From the NCBI RefSeq assembly GCF_004804335.1, contig NZ_SRXY01000009.1, forward strand, positions 154,201 to 218,200: a DNA stretch of 64,000 nucleotides. The letters run 5' to 3'. The position numbers and the translations under genes were made by a program. Source of the stretch: Pacificoceanicola onchidii (GTDB taxonomy: Bacteria > Pseudomonadota > Alphaproteobacteria > Rhodobacterales > Rhodobacteraceae). Within the stretch, counting starts at the first letter, position 1; every line of letters starts with the position of its first letter. Below the pieces are notes generated by a model. The model searched no databases. It was given only the letters and a program-made list of their open reading frames with translations, and was not told the origin of the DNA. This document shows, piece by piece, positions 57,669-64,000 of this stretch.

Positions 57669-57971
57669 ATGAGCAAGAACGAAGCGGCGATCGAAGCCGA
57701 AATCAAAGCGAAGGGCCTGACAGCCAAGCGCATCACGCCCGCCGATCTGGACGCGGAAATCGTGGCAGAGGATTACCACGTATTCCCCGGTTCCTGCCTG
57801 ACGGTGTGCTGCCTGACGCTCAAGAACGGCTTCACCGTTACCGGTGAAAGCGCCTGCGCGAGTCCCGAGAACTTCGACGCCGAAATCGGCCAGAAGATTG
57901 CGCGCGGAAACGCCCGCGAAAAGCTGTGGCCGCTTCTTGGTTTCCGTCTCCGTGACCAGTTGGCCGCTTGA
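57669..57971 (+). CDS. Gp49-family phage protein
   Basis: 100 residues from the ATG at 57669 with AGAAAGGA upstream. The core ITPADLDAEIVAEDYHVFPG, CCLTLKNGFTVTGESACASP and the following AREKLWPLLGFRLRDQLA are characteristic of the phage Gp49/Gp66 family. Its function is unknown. The frame is open back to an ATG at 57564 and there encodes a Cys-rich stretch (CGHPECAGFCPIC), so a longer form, or a separate zinc-binding lead-in, is possible. Confidence 0.8.
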   Translation: MSKNEAAIEAEIKAKGLTAKRITPADLDAEIVAEDYHVFPGSCLTVCCLTLKNGFTVTGESACASPENFDAEIGQKIARGNAREKLWPLLGFRLRDQLAA

Positions 57972-58018
57972 CGAAACGAGGCCGGGCCCTGCCCGGCCTG
58001 ACAACCCCAGGAGCTCCA

Positions 58019-58189
58019 ATGCACCTTTCAGAACTGATCAACGAACTCGAAGACTTACTCGATCAAAACGGCGACATGGTTGTTCAACTGGATAGCGGCC
58101 AGCCGGTGCAGGAAGTTGATTTTTCGTACCCGATGGACCCGGGGATGAAAGCACCTGCTCTTCCCGCCGAAGCGATCGTCATCAAGTAG
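58019..58189 (+). CDS. Small acidic phage protein
   Basis: 56 residues (MHLSELINELEDLLDQNGDM...) with CAGGAG upstream. Acidic N-terminal helix, then a short beta-like tail ending in AIVIK. Not recognised. Lies between Gp49-like and the zinc-finger-like gene in the same operon. Confidence 0.65.
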   Translation: MHLSELINELEDLLDQNGDMVVQLDSGQPVQEVDFSYPMDPGMKAPALPAEAIVIK

Positions 58190-58212
58190 TCGAACAACCT
58201 CAGGAGGCCGAT

Positions 58213-58461
58213 ATGGCAAGCAATCTGAACCCAAGCGCAGACCTTTCCGATCTTGATTATGACGACTGGCACGATTGCGAGGATTGCGGTGGATCAGGTC
58301 AGGACGACAGTATGTGCGAGTGCGAGCGAATAGAGGACATTTGCTTCTGTGCGGTTCCGACGCCCGTCCGGTGTGACACATGTCGGGGCAAGGGTGGATG
58401 GCACATTGACCGCGCCGCCGAAGATCAGGCGTTACACGAAGCTGACAATGACAGAGCCTGA
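58213..58461 (+). CDS. Cysteine-rich (DnaJ-zinc-finger-like) phage protein
   Basis: 82 residues with CEDCGGSG and CDTCRGKGGW, the CxxCxGxG spacing of DnaJ zinc fingers, and extra cysteines in MCECERIEDICFC. GGAGG lies before the ATG. It probably binds two zinc ions. No catalytic domain is present. A pair of palindromes follows downstream. Confidence 0.75.
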   Translation: MASNLNPSADLSDLDYDDWHDCEDCGGSGQDDSMCECERIEDICFCAVPTPVRCDTCRGKGGWHIDRAAEDQALHEADNDRA

Positions 58462-58488
58462 AAATCACAGGCAGTAAAGGTGATTTTT

Positions 58489-58536
58489 ATGGGTATTTAC
58501 CCATAGAAAGACTTGTTATTATGGGTAAATACCCAT
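58489..58536. promoter_or_regulatory. Two near-identical palindromic operators
   Basis: ATGGGTATTTACCCAT (58489-58504) and ATGGGTAAATACCCAT (58521-58536) are 16-bp palindromes that differ only at their two central positions, 32 bases apart centre to centre (three helical turns). They stand in an A/T-rich promoter-like gap upstream of the gene at 58592, so a dimeric regulator probably binds both cooperatively. Confidence 0.82.
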
Positions 58537-58591
58537 ATTCTAGTTTCATCGACAGAGGGCAATGCGCCCACAATGAGAAAGGAGATTGTCG

Positions 58592-58897
58592 ATGAAAACT
58601 GAACTGATCATCCCCAACCTTGATAACGATGGCTCTGACAACGCCGCACTGATCGAACGCAACATCTCAGCGATGTGTGCAGCTTTCGGCGGGGCAACTG
58701 TTTATCAGGCCAATGGCTACTGGATCAACGAATCCGGCACCCTCTTCCGCGATCCGGTTTCCGTGATCGTCAGCGCCGCCACCGAAAAGGACGGCGCTTT
58801 GTCTGTCCTTCGGGAAGCCGCCCGGGAGATTCTCAACGCCACCGATCAAGAGGCCGTTTTCATCGCGGTTGGCGATCAGGCCGAAATCATCGAATGA
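58592..58897 (+). CDS. Phage protein of unknown function behind the twin operators
   Basis: 101 residues from the ATG at 58592 with GAAAGGAGA upstream. It contains GYWINESGTLFRDPVSVIVSAA and an acidic C-terminus (EAVFIAVGDQAEIIE). Not recognised. It is the first gene after the palindromic pair and is followed 48 bases later by the HTH-like gene. Confidence 0.7.
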   Translation: MKTELIIPNLDNDGSDNAALIERNISAMCAAFGGATVYQANGYWINESGTLFRDPVSVIVSAATEKDGALSVLREAAREILNATDQEAVFIAVGDQAEIIE

Positions 58898-58945
58898 ACA
58901 ACACCGGGGCGGGCAACCGCCCCGGACCACCGAAAGGATAAGGTT

Positions 58946-59377
58946 ATGCCCGTCGCAATTGTCATGCCGGTGTCAGAAGTCACGCCGGCCATCCTTGCTC
59001 AAGAGAGTGACGCGCTTCTGCTCGCGGCGCTGTCAGGACTAAAGGACGCTCCGAACTTGGCCACCGTCCTTGAAGCCCAGCAATGGCTCGCCACCCTGCC
59101 CCAGCCCTCTGGTTGGTACGACTCTCCGGAAGCCGCCCTCGCAGAAGCCAAGCGGTTGCGCCAGTCGGAGAGGTTGACCGGTGAGTTCGTTTCGAAAGCC
59201 CGGGCCTCTCTAAACATGTCGCGCGCGGACTTCGCAGAAGCCATCGGCTATCGGGGCAACAGCAACACCAGGCACAAGACCATGTTTGAGGTCGAGAACG
59301 GCGTTAAATCCCTAAGCCCGGAGGCCTCCTTGGCTCTGCGGGGTTTGCTGGCCGAACATGGCCTAGAAAGCCAGTGA
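58946..59377 (+). CDS. HTH-like phage protein, candidate regulator
   Basis: 143 residues with AAAGGATAAGG upstream. The C-terminal half (about 70-140) contains LTGEFVSKARASLNMSRADF and AIGYRGNSNTRHKTMFEVEN, which reads like a Cro/XRE-type helix-turn-helix as seen in antitoxins. The N-terminal half is a separate helical region. It is the best visible candidate for binding the twin palindromes, and no toxin partner is evident. Confidence 0.65.
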   Translation: MPVAIVMPVSEVTPAILAQESDALLLAALSGLKDAPNLATVLEAQQWLATLPQPSGWYDSPEAALAEAKRLRQSERLTGEFVSKARASLNMSRADFAEAIGYRGNSNTRHKTMFEVENGVKSLSPEASLALRGLLAEHGLESQ

Positions 59378-59587
59378 CTACGATTCCTCAAAGTCGGTTC
59401 TGGATCCGCTTAGAGCGTTGACGCCTGGATCGTAGTATCGGCGCATCTCAGACGCCCCGGTCAGGCCGCAGTGTCGGCACTTGCATCGAGGCAGGATCCG
59501 CTCGCGCGTAAGCCCCTCCGCAGCTTCGGGGAATGGAATGTCATTGGGCCTTTTGCAGTGACCGCAGACGAAATGCAGGACGTTCAT
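59378..59587 (-). CDS. Zinc-ribbon-like small protein
   Basis: 69 residues on the opposite strand, with two CxxC pairs (VCGHCKRP and CKCRHCG). Its stop abuts the stop of the HTH-like gene directly. It probably binds one zinc. Not further recognised. Regular codon usage supports it as a gene. Confidence 0.6.
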   Translation of the reverse strand: MNVLHFVCGHCKRPNDIPFPEAAEGLTRERILPRCKCRHCGLTGASEMRRYYDPGVNALSGSRTDFEES

Positions 59588-59621
59588 GCGCTCTTAACCT
59601 ACCGATGCAATCTATAGGTTC

Positions 59622-59801
59622 ATGCGTAGAACATATAAAGAACATGAAATGGAAGTGGTTATGCTCGCCCCCTTCGGCGGGAAGCCCGTTGCGTTCATTT
59701 GGCCAAAAGACTGGCTCGAAGAAGACCGTCGCCGAAATGCTCATTATACGACAGTCGAACCGGACAACGGTGAGGAAAGCGATTTTTTCGCCGATGGTTG
59801 A
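59622..59801 (+). CDS. Very small protein-coding ORF (59 residues)
   Basis: From the ATG at 59622 the frame reads MRRTYKEHEMEVVMLAPFGG, then KPVAFIWPKDWLEEDRRR, HYTTVEPDNGEE and ends FFADG. The composition is protein-like, with clustered charged and aromatic residues, and codon use matches the neighbours. AGG lies 5 bases upstream. Inner ATGs at 59649 or 59661 are possible starts. Not recognised. Confidence 0.45.
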   Translation: MRRTYKEHEMEVVMLAPFGGKPVAFIWPKDWLEEDRRRNAHYTTVEPDNGEESDFFADG

Positions 59802-59914
59802 AGTAGACTGTCCAACGCAGTGTGCAAGTAGCGGGCTTGGAAGTGTGCAGCGTAACGGCAGGCATGAAGGCTGGCCCGGAAAGGCCAGCCTGTGAGTTAC
59901 GATGTCGCCTTAAT

Positions 59915-60190
59915 TTAGGCGGCTTCTATTGCTTCTTTGAGAGCGACATTATTCAATAGAGTGTTGAACCATGCAGCTTCCTTGCAAGCACATACGAAGA
60001 GACGATCCTCGCTGCGGAGAGTGGAGAGAAGCCGGTCACGCAGTTGTGCCGCCGAGCCGTGAAACTCGACCCACCATACTGTTTCGAGAACCCTGCCAGC
60101 TCTTGCCGAAATCTTGCGGATCAGATCGTCCATCTGTTTGTGAGACGGAACGGGACCATTGAGGTCGTACGAAATGAGATAGCTTGCCAT
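59915..60190 (-). CDS. SinR-like/Cas2-fold small protein
   Basis: 91 residues from the ATG at 60190 with GTGAGGG upstream. The pattern MASYLISYDLNGP, then helix, ETVWWVEFHGSAAQLRDRL, DRLFVCACKEAAWFNTL fits a ferredoxin-like fold of the type annotated SinR family in phages, related in shape to Cas2 and VapD. No CRISPR array or Cas gene is present. It follows the zinc-ribbon gene by 10 bases in a leftward pair. Confidence 0.65.
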   Translation of the reverse strand: MASYLISYDLNGPVPSHKQMDDLIRKISARAGRVLETVWWVEFHGSAAQLRDRLLSTLRSEDRLFVCACKEAAWFNTLLNNVALKEAIEAA

Positions 60191-60200
60191 GTTCAAACCC

Positions 60201-60482
60201 TCACAATTCGACGTCTGCAATGAAGGGGTGGTTTCCCTTTTGGACGGGTTTTCCAGTGACCTTGATGACCTTGCTGCCCCTGGCCGCCTTCCGCATGGTT
60301 TCTTCCAAACGACGCTCTGTCAATTCCACGATGAAGGCTTTGACGGATGCCATAACGTTGTCGAAGCTGTCAGCACGCCCACAGGAAGGGCAGGAGAAAA
60401 CATCTTGGGGATCAGGATTAGCAGGGCCTTTCAGCGCTACGCGACACGCGCCGCAAAGGACGCTCTTAGTATTATCAACCAT
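60201..60482 (-). CDS. Zinc-ribbon phage protein
   Basis: 93 residues with CGAC and CPSCGR forming a zinc ribbon (about 10-35), then a helical basic part (ELTERRLEETMRKAARGS). GGAGC precedes the ATG at 60482. The plus-strand frame over the same bases has no such motif and is rejected. Co-directional with the SinR-like gene. Confidence 0.7.
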   Translation of the reverse strand: MVDNTKSVLCGACRVALKGPANPDPQDVFSCPSCGRADSFDNVMASVKAFIVELTERRLEETMRKAARGSKVIKVTGKPVQKGNHPFIADVEL

Positions 60483-60495
60483 TAAGGTTGCTCCG

Positions 60496-60594
60496 ATGTT
60501 GAGCCAGTTGATGGTTGACCATTTCGGTGAATCAGTAGATAACGAATCTACAGATTTCGAAATCTTCCGCCACCAACCGGCGGGTTTCTCTTAA
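60496..60594 (+). CDS. Possible 32-residue mini-ORF before a terminator
   Basis: ATG at 60496 with AAGG 8 bases upstream; the stop codon is joined to the stem of a perfect terminator. The peptide (MLSQLMVDHFGESVDN...) is mixed polar. The position suggests a small transcript, coding or not, starting in the divergent gap. Confidence 0.3.
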   Translation: MLSQLMVDHFGESVDNESTDFEIFRHQPAGFS

Positions 60595-60629
60595 GGCGGT
60601 GAGGTCGCACCCTCACCGCCTTTTCTTTT
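60593..60629 (+). terminator. Strong intrinsic terminator, rightward
   Basis: A 12-bp perfect stem AAGGCGGTGAGG / CCTCACCGCCTT, loop TCGCAC, followed by TTCTTTT. The T tract shows that it acts on rightward transcription, though all annotated large genes here run leftward. Confidence 0.9.
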
Positions 60630-60709
60630 AAGTGATTCGGCACGATCTGTCCATGCACCCACCAGATGTGGGGATGTGTAAATACAGTCCGGACGAAATC
60701 TTGTGTCAG

Positions 60710-61063
60710 TTACAAGACGGGTACTGCCCCTGAAAAATGCGGAAGAGCGCCCCGCCACTTCTGACGGGGTGTTGTCTTTTCAAGAGTCTTTCCGTTCAAC
60801 TCCGCCCGCCTCGATGCGCTGGCGGCGGTATGCTCCGCACAGCGGGATTTCGCAAAAACCCCCGCAGCACAGCCACGGGCGACGGTTTCGTCAATCCGAT
60901 CCTGATCCTGCAGGGTGAGCCCCTGAGCGCCCGGAAGCGCATCACCGATGGCTTGGCTCAGGCCGGGCACATTTCCCGGTGTCGAACTGAAACACCCCGC
61001 CAGCGTCAACACACTCGCGACGGCCAAGATCAGCCTGGATCGCTTGTCCAACAGCTTTTGCAT
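60710..61063 (-). CDS. Rz1-like outer-membrane spanin lipoprotein
   Basis: 117 residues from the ATG at 61063 with GGAGGCGGAGA upstream. The signal and lipobox are SVLTLAGC, so Cys30 or its neighbour would be lipidated. It starts inside the Rz-like gene in another frame, the classical nested arrangement. It links the outer membrane to the inner-membrane spanin and disrupts the outer membrane at lysis. The C-terminal extension after the overlap is longer than usual. Confidence 0.78.
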   Translation of the reverse strand: MQKLLDKRSRLILAVASVLTLAGCFSSTPGNVPGLSQAIGDALPGAQGLTLQDQDRIDETVARGCAAGVFAKSRCAEHTAASASRRAELNGKTLEKTTPRQKWRGALPHFSGAVPVL

Positions 61064-61172
61064 TCTCCGCCTCCACTTCTGCTTCGTGATCCGCGCGGCC
61101 GGACTGATGCAGCCAGATCCCCGCGCCAATGAGGGCGATCAACAGACCGCCCAATGCTGCAAGTCTGATCAT
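60942..61172 (-). CDS. Rz-like inner-membrane spanin
   Basis: 76 residues from the ATG at 61172. A single N-terminal helix (LAALGGLLIALIGAGIWL, about 5-22) is followed by a short periplasmic coiled region (SGRADHEAEVEAENAKAV). Its ATG overlaps the lysozyme stop codon (ATGA). With the nested lipoprotein it forms a two-component spanin. Confidence 0.78.
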   Translation of the reverse strand: MIRLAALGGLLIALIGAGIWLHQSGRADHEAEVEAENAKAVGQAIQADLGRRECVDAGGVFQFDTGKCARPEPSHR

Positions 61173-61984
61173 GTGGTCGCACCGATCAGGCAAAGGTCCC
61201 GCTCTTCGGCGCGACGGCGCACAAGGCCGCGCAGGACGCGCCCTCCCGCTTTGTTCCACCAGGTCAACGCCTCACACCCGCCCGCAATGTCACCGGCATT
61301 CAGACGGCGCGTGGCGGTGCTCTTCCCTGCCCCGGCCACGCCCACGTTATAGGCCAGTGACCCATAGGCGGCGTCTCGCGTCGGTGGCAGGCGCGCGGAG
61401 ATGGTCTCAGGCGAGAAATAGCCGTGCAGGCCGTTCCGGTAACTGACCAGCTCACGTTCCAGCATCGCGCGGCATTCGGCTTCGGAATAGCTGTCCCCGA
61501 GCTTGACGCCCTTGGTTTCGCCGTAGCAAACGGTCGGGATGCCCACGGGATCGAGATAAGCCTCAAGTCGCAGCCCTTCCCATTTGGCGACCAGCGGGAA
61601 AGCATGATCGAGGAAGGCTTGCGCGGCATCGGGGCTGGCCTCTGCCTCGATCGGTTGAGCCCCTGATCGCTCCACCGGTCCCGGCTCCTGAGACATCCAG
61701 ATCCCGCCGCCAAGCACGGCAATCAACGCGATCAGCCCAACCCACGGCGGGCTGTGGAAAGTGCTGCGATCCTTGGGATGCTCGATCCCCTGACGCAAGA
61801 CGCGCCCGAAGATGCCGTATGCGAAACAGGCCATCGACAGCCAAAACCAGATGCGCGGGTTGGTATCGACGCCTTTGGCCCAATAGATCACATCGCCCAA
61901 CCAAAGGACGACAATTCCGAGATAGATTGCCCACATCGAATGGGACCGCGCCGCGATGGCGCGGGCGTTGGGTACAAGTTTCAT
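61169..61984 (-). CDS. Membrane-anchored GH24 phage lysozyme
   Basis: 271 residues from the ATG at 61984 with GGAGGAAGA upstream. Three hydrophobic segments (about 18-37, 44-62, 80-97) precede the lysozyme domain (about 120-271). The catalytic triad Glu136-X8-Asp145-X5-Thr151 has the exact spacing of T4/P22-type lysozymes (KWEGLRLEAYLDPVGIPT). The membrane part starts MKLVPNARA, as in DUF7940 proteins near phage holins, so this looks like a fused holin-like plus endolysin. A terminator lies directly before its ribosome site. Confidence 0.9.
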   Translation of the reverse strand: MKLVPNARAIAARSHSMWAIYLGIVVLWLGDVIYWAKGVDTNPRIWFWLSMACFAYGIFGRVLRQGIEHPKDRSTFHSPPWVGLIALIAVLGGGIWMSQEPGPVERSGAQPIEAEASPDAAQAFLDHAFPLVAKWEGLRLEAYLDPVGIPTVCYGETKGVKLGDSYSEAECRAMLERELVSYRNGLHGYFSPETISARLPPTRDAAYGSLAYNVGVAGAGKSTATRRLNAGDIAGGCEALTWWNKAGGRVLRGLVRRRAEERDLCLIGATT

Positions 61985-61996
61985 TTCTTCCTCCAT

Positions 61997-62020
61997 AAAA
62001 AAGCCCGCTCGGAGGCGGGC
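61997..62020 (-). terminator. Terminator directly before the lysozyme ribosome site
   Basis: On the minus strand, stem GCCCGC / GCGGGC with loop CTCCGA is followed by TTTTTT, and the GGAGGA of the lysozyme gene begins two bases later. It should limit late-operon read-through into the lysis genes unless antiterminated. Confidence 0.87.
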
Positions 62021-62045
62021 AGAAAACGGTCAGTTTTGGTTCAGG

Positions 62046-62306
62046 TCACTTCGGCCAGAGGTTTAACCCCTTGAGCGCGGCGACGGCCGCTCCGGCGAGG
62101 ACGATCAGACCGGCAATCGCTTTGAGAGTTGCGCCCAGTCGGCGTTGCGTCCGATAGGCGAGAAGGATTTCACGAATAGTCGCTCCCTCTTGGATTAGGT
62201 TTCGAAGCTCATCGCGTTCATCCTTGTCCTGGAATATCTCCGCCAAGGATCGGAGCGCCGCGAGCTCTGTTTCTGTGAACGAACGGTCCAACGTGTTTTC
62301 GCTCAT
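62046..62306 (-). CDS. Small phage membrane protein, holin candidate
   Basis: 86 residues. A charged N-terminal helix (TELAALRSLAEIFQDKDERD) is followed by one C-terminal membrane helix (LKAIAGLIVLAGAAVAALKG, about 61-80) ending in NLWPK. GAAAGAGGA precedes the ATG. Position between tail-like genes and the lysozyme fits a holin-like role, not proven. Confidence 0.7.
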   Translation of the reverse strand: MSENTLDRSFTETELAALRSLAEIFQDKDERDELRNLIQEGATIREILLAYRTQRRLGATLKAIAGLIVLAGAAVAALKGLNLWPK

Positions 62307-62333
62307 TACCAGTCCTCTTTCTTTGAAGCCTGC

Positions 62334-62657
62334 TCAAGTCGCAGGGTCGATTTGTTGCCCGATAAGAATGCCGCCTTCGAGAAAGACGCGCAGGTTTGCC
62401 GTGTCCCACACCTGATAGGACGCCACCTTTCCAACCTCGAAAGCCGCCATTTGCGCGGCGCTTACGTCGAAGAGCCAAAGGCCGTCGCCGCTGTGCACCC
62501 CGGTGACCTCGACGTCGGCAGCGCCGCCTTTGGAGCGGCGAATGCGCATCGCGAAGTCACCGGCTGTAACCGCAGCCCCTGCCCCGTCTTGGGCCAGCAT
62601 TTCAAAGGGCAACGCTTCGCCCTTGGTGTAATCCTCGATGTCATAGCGTTCCGACAT
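62334..62657 (-). CDS. Phage structural or tail-associated protein
   Basis: 107 residues from the ATG at 62657, inside the end of the preceding gene (overlap 17 bases). The sequence is beta-rich with RIRRSKGGAADVEVTGV and VWDTANLRVFLEGGILIGQQ, resembling small proteins next to tail fibres. Not assigned to a family with confidence. Confidence 0.65.
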   Translation of the reverse strand: MSERYDIEDYTKGEALPFEMLAQDGAGAAVTAGDFAMRIRRSKGGAADVEVTGVHSGDGLWLFDVSAAQMAAFEVGKVASYQVWDTANLRVFLEGGILIGQQIDPAT

Positions 62658-63414
62658 TTGCCGTCGCCCTCCATGTTCTGGCGCGCCCGGTGGCCGCATG
62701 TTTCAAAGCAGTGCCGGTGGCCATGTGTGTAGCCGCCTTCCCAACCGGCCCATCGAACCCGGAAGGGTCAGGTTCCGGCTCGGGTTCTTCCTGAGGCGTG
62801 AGCAGAAAGGTGGACGTGAACCAGGTCTTCGGGTTTGCTATCCCGGTGGCAAAGTCTGCTGGCGCATACGCCCCGGTGTCGCGCGTGATCTGCCCTGTAC
62901 AGGCGACCAGATCATAAGTGGTGTTCTGCCCGATCACGGTTTGCCCATCGAGCTCCGGATGGTTCAGGTCCAAGCTGCCGGACTGGTGAGCCATAGCCGC
63001 ACCGATCACCACCAAAGAGCCGTCTCGCGTCACGTCCACCGCCGATACTGCAATCGGGTTATTGCCCCCGGCCTGTTCCACCGAGAGGGAAACCTCTTCG
63101 ACGCCGCGAAAGGCGCGGATGTTGAAGCCGGTGCTGTGGGTGCTGTAGATCGTGCCGCTGAAGACCAGCTCCGTCGGCGGGCTGGCGCCGACGGTCAGCA
63201 CGCCAACCGCCCCCACCGCGTCAACGAGCCCATCCGTCCGAATGCGCCGGACCGCGTCATCCACATCCGAGACAATGTCGAAGTTGCGTTGGGTGTTTGC
63301 CCCGCCGAACCACTGGATCAGCAGAACGTCACCAGCCTGCAGAGCCAAGGCGGAGATGTCGGCGGTCTTGCCGGTCCCCGCAAGTGCCACTTCACCCAGA
63401 TAGGTTATGGGCAT
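62641..63414 (-). CDS. Phage tail/fibre-region protein
   Basis: 257 residues, beta-rich, beginning MPITYLGEVALAGTGKTADI, with a proline/glutamate linker (EEPEPEPDPSG, about 212-222) and a short basic Ala-rich C-terminus. The N-terminal part resembles fibre or decoration domains that recur in alphaproteobacterial prophages. ATG overlaps the stop of the gene before it (TGATG). Confidence 0.65.
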   Translation of the reverse strand: MPITYLGEVALAGTGKTADISALALQAGDVLLIQWFGGANTQRNFDIVSDVDDAVRRIRTDGLVDAVGAVGVLTVGASPPTELVFSGTIYSTHSTGFNIRAFRGVEEVSLSVEQAGGNNPIAVSAVDVTRDGSLVVIGAAMAHQSGSLDLNHPELDGQTVIGQNTTYDLVACTGQITRDTGAYAPADFATGIANPKTWFTSTFLLTPQEEPEPEPDPSGFDGPVGKAATHMATGTALKHAATGRARTWRATANVGTL

Positions 63415-64000
63415 CAGGGGTAGCTGCCCAGGTCAAGCGCCGTCGCATCCCCAAAGCCACGCCCGCCTTCACCAAAGAAGGCCGTGTAAGCTGCCTGATC
63501 CGCCGCCAGCAGTTCCGCATAGGTCATGCCGGACGCGGCAACGTCGATCAGATGGTATTGGTAGAGAATGAAGCTCTGACCATCATCGGAGCGCAGGCTG
63601 TTATAAGGCGGGATGTTCCCCCAGAACGCCTGATAGATCGCGTTCAGGCTGGCATTGCTGTTGGGCGATCCGCTCCACCCGCTGGAATTCAGGGGCTTCT
63701 GGCGCGGCCCTGTCGTGTTGCTCAGCGAGCCGAGCAACAGGCGGTTGGTGGCAAAGGCCGCCGTGTTGCCCATGCCGGTGAAGTAGAGGTTTGTCGTAGC
63801 CGTCGCCACGCGGGTCACGTCAGCCCAGACGAACATGGCAACCTCGCGCCCCGGATTGTTGGCGAGATAATCACGGATTGCGTCCGCCCCGTAGATCCCG
63901 GCGCGGTGTCCGCCCTGCGACGTGCGGCTGACGACGCCATGCAGCGCCCCGTTTGTGGTCCGCTCGAAGGCCCCTTCTGCTCCGGTGAAGGTGTTTTCGA
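63414..64000 (-). CDS. Phage tail/fibre-like protein (N-terminus beyond the window)
   Basis: The minus-strand frame is open from the window edge to the stop at 63414, about 195 residues visible. It contains GALHGVVSRTSQGG, GRGFGDATALDLGSYP at the end, and Asn/Ser-rich segments typical of tail-associated or receptor-binding proteins. The internal ATG at 63836 is not the true start, since the frame continues upstream without a stop. Confidence 0.7.
   Translation of the reverse strand, partial: ENTFTGAEGAFERTTNGALHGVVSRTSQGGHRAGIYGADAIRDYLANNPGREVAMFVWADVTRVATATTNLYFTGMGNTAAFATNRLLLGSLSNTTGPRQKPLNSSGWSGSPNSNASLNAIYQAFWGNIPPYNSLRSDDGQSFILYQYHLIDVAASGMTYAELLAADQAAYTAFFGEGGRGFGDATALDLGSYP

Larger units (their letters stand above)
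55925..64000. mobile_element. Prophage, left part (continues past the window)
   Basis: From the tRNA-Leu-like gene rightward, the genes are short, tightly packed and phage-like: ASCH-like, DHH phosphoesterase, Gp49-like and zinc-ribbon proteins, then on the opposite strand tail/fibre-like proteins, lysozyme and Rz/Rz1. No integrase, repressor, terminase or portal gene is seen, so the right boundary and att sites cannot be placed. The left boundary is approximate. Confidence 0.82.

Noticed and set aside
59915..60190. A Cas2 gene
   Set aside because: The fold resembles Cas2, but there is no array and no Cas1, and the sequence better fits small phage SinR-like proteins.
60184..60594. A 136-residue plus-strand frame
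   Set aside because: It is opposite a zinc-ribbon gene with two clean CxxC pairs and a ribosome site. Only its last 32 codons, beyond that gene, are kept as a weak candidate.

Overview
The window comes from a GC-rich alphaproteobacterium, most likely a marine Rhodobacteraceae (Roseobacter group) member. The evidence is a CckA hybrid kinase with a CtrA-type box upstream, a TAXI-type TRAP transporter, paired dimethylglycine-dehydrogenase-like GcvT-family oxidases, an RTX/Hint exoprotein, and gene styles typical of that family. No species can be named from the sequence alone.

Layout. 1-4.05 kb: a response regulator / FIST-domain sensor / hybrid histidine kinase operon that resembles the NosP-NahK nitric-oxide signalling pair. 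4.06-10.9 kb: an EnvZ-like kinase, two metallo-beta-lactamase (MBL) fold proteins, tRNA-Asn, a siderophore-interacting flavoprotein, a VOC dioxygenase and a LysR regulator. 10.9-18.6 kb: a leftward TAXI-TRAP transporter / SdsA-like MBL hydrolase / sulfatase operon with a divergent IclR regulator and a nearby SDR; both hydrolases lack export signals, so import followed by cytosolic desulfation or ester cleavage is the natural reading. 18.8-24.7 kb: NhaD-type antiporter, CBS protein, cckA with a perfect TTAA-N7-TTAA box, and an RsmB-like rRNA methyltransferase. 24.7-27.3 kb: a GntR-regulated oxidative uronate module (udh, kdgD). 27.6-29.3 kb: a small protein and a fused Memo-AMMECR1 protein.

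29.5-33.9 kb: the acetolactate synthase locus, with a leader peptide and attenuator that can be read directly, and a TPR-sulfotransferase gene between the large- and small-subunit genes. 34-45.5 kb: mostly core genes (DUF2189 membrane protein, two EamA exporters, FadL-like porin, P-loop protein, a peptide-deformylase-like protein that has lost its metal ligands, acetyl-CoA-type MetA, hydrolases, CorC-like protein). 45.6-50.6 kb: two divergent DMGDH/SarDH-like genes. 50.7-55.1 kb: a MocA-like nucleotidyltransferase and a 1157-residue cadherin-like/RTX/Hint exoprotein, followed by about 800 gene-free AT-richer bases with a second TTAA-N7-TTAA motif and an 18-bp dyad.

55.9-64.0 kb: the left part of a prophage. 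It starts at a divergent tRNA-Leu-like gene and continues with a rightward run of small accessory genes (ASCH-like, DHH phosphoesterase, Gp49-like, zinc-finger-like proteins), two near-identical palindromic operators 32 bp apart, and several very small ORFs. A leftward late block then holds tail/fibre-like genes, a terminator, a membrane-anchored lysozyme and nested Rz/Rz1-like spanins. No integrase, repressor, portal or terminase gene is visible, so the element continues beyond the right edge.
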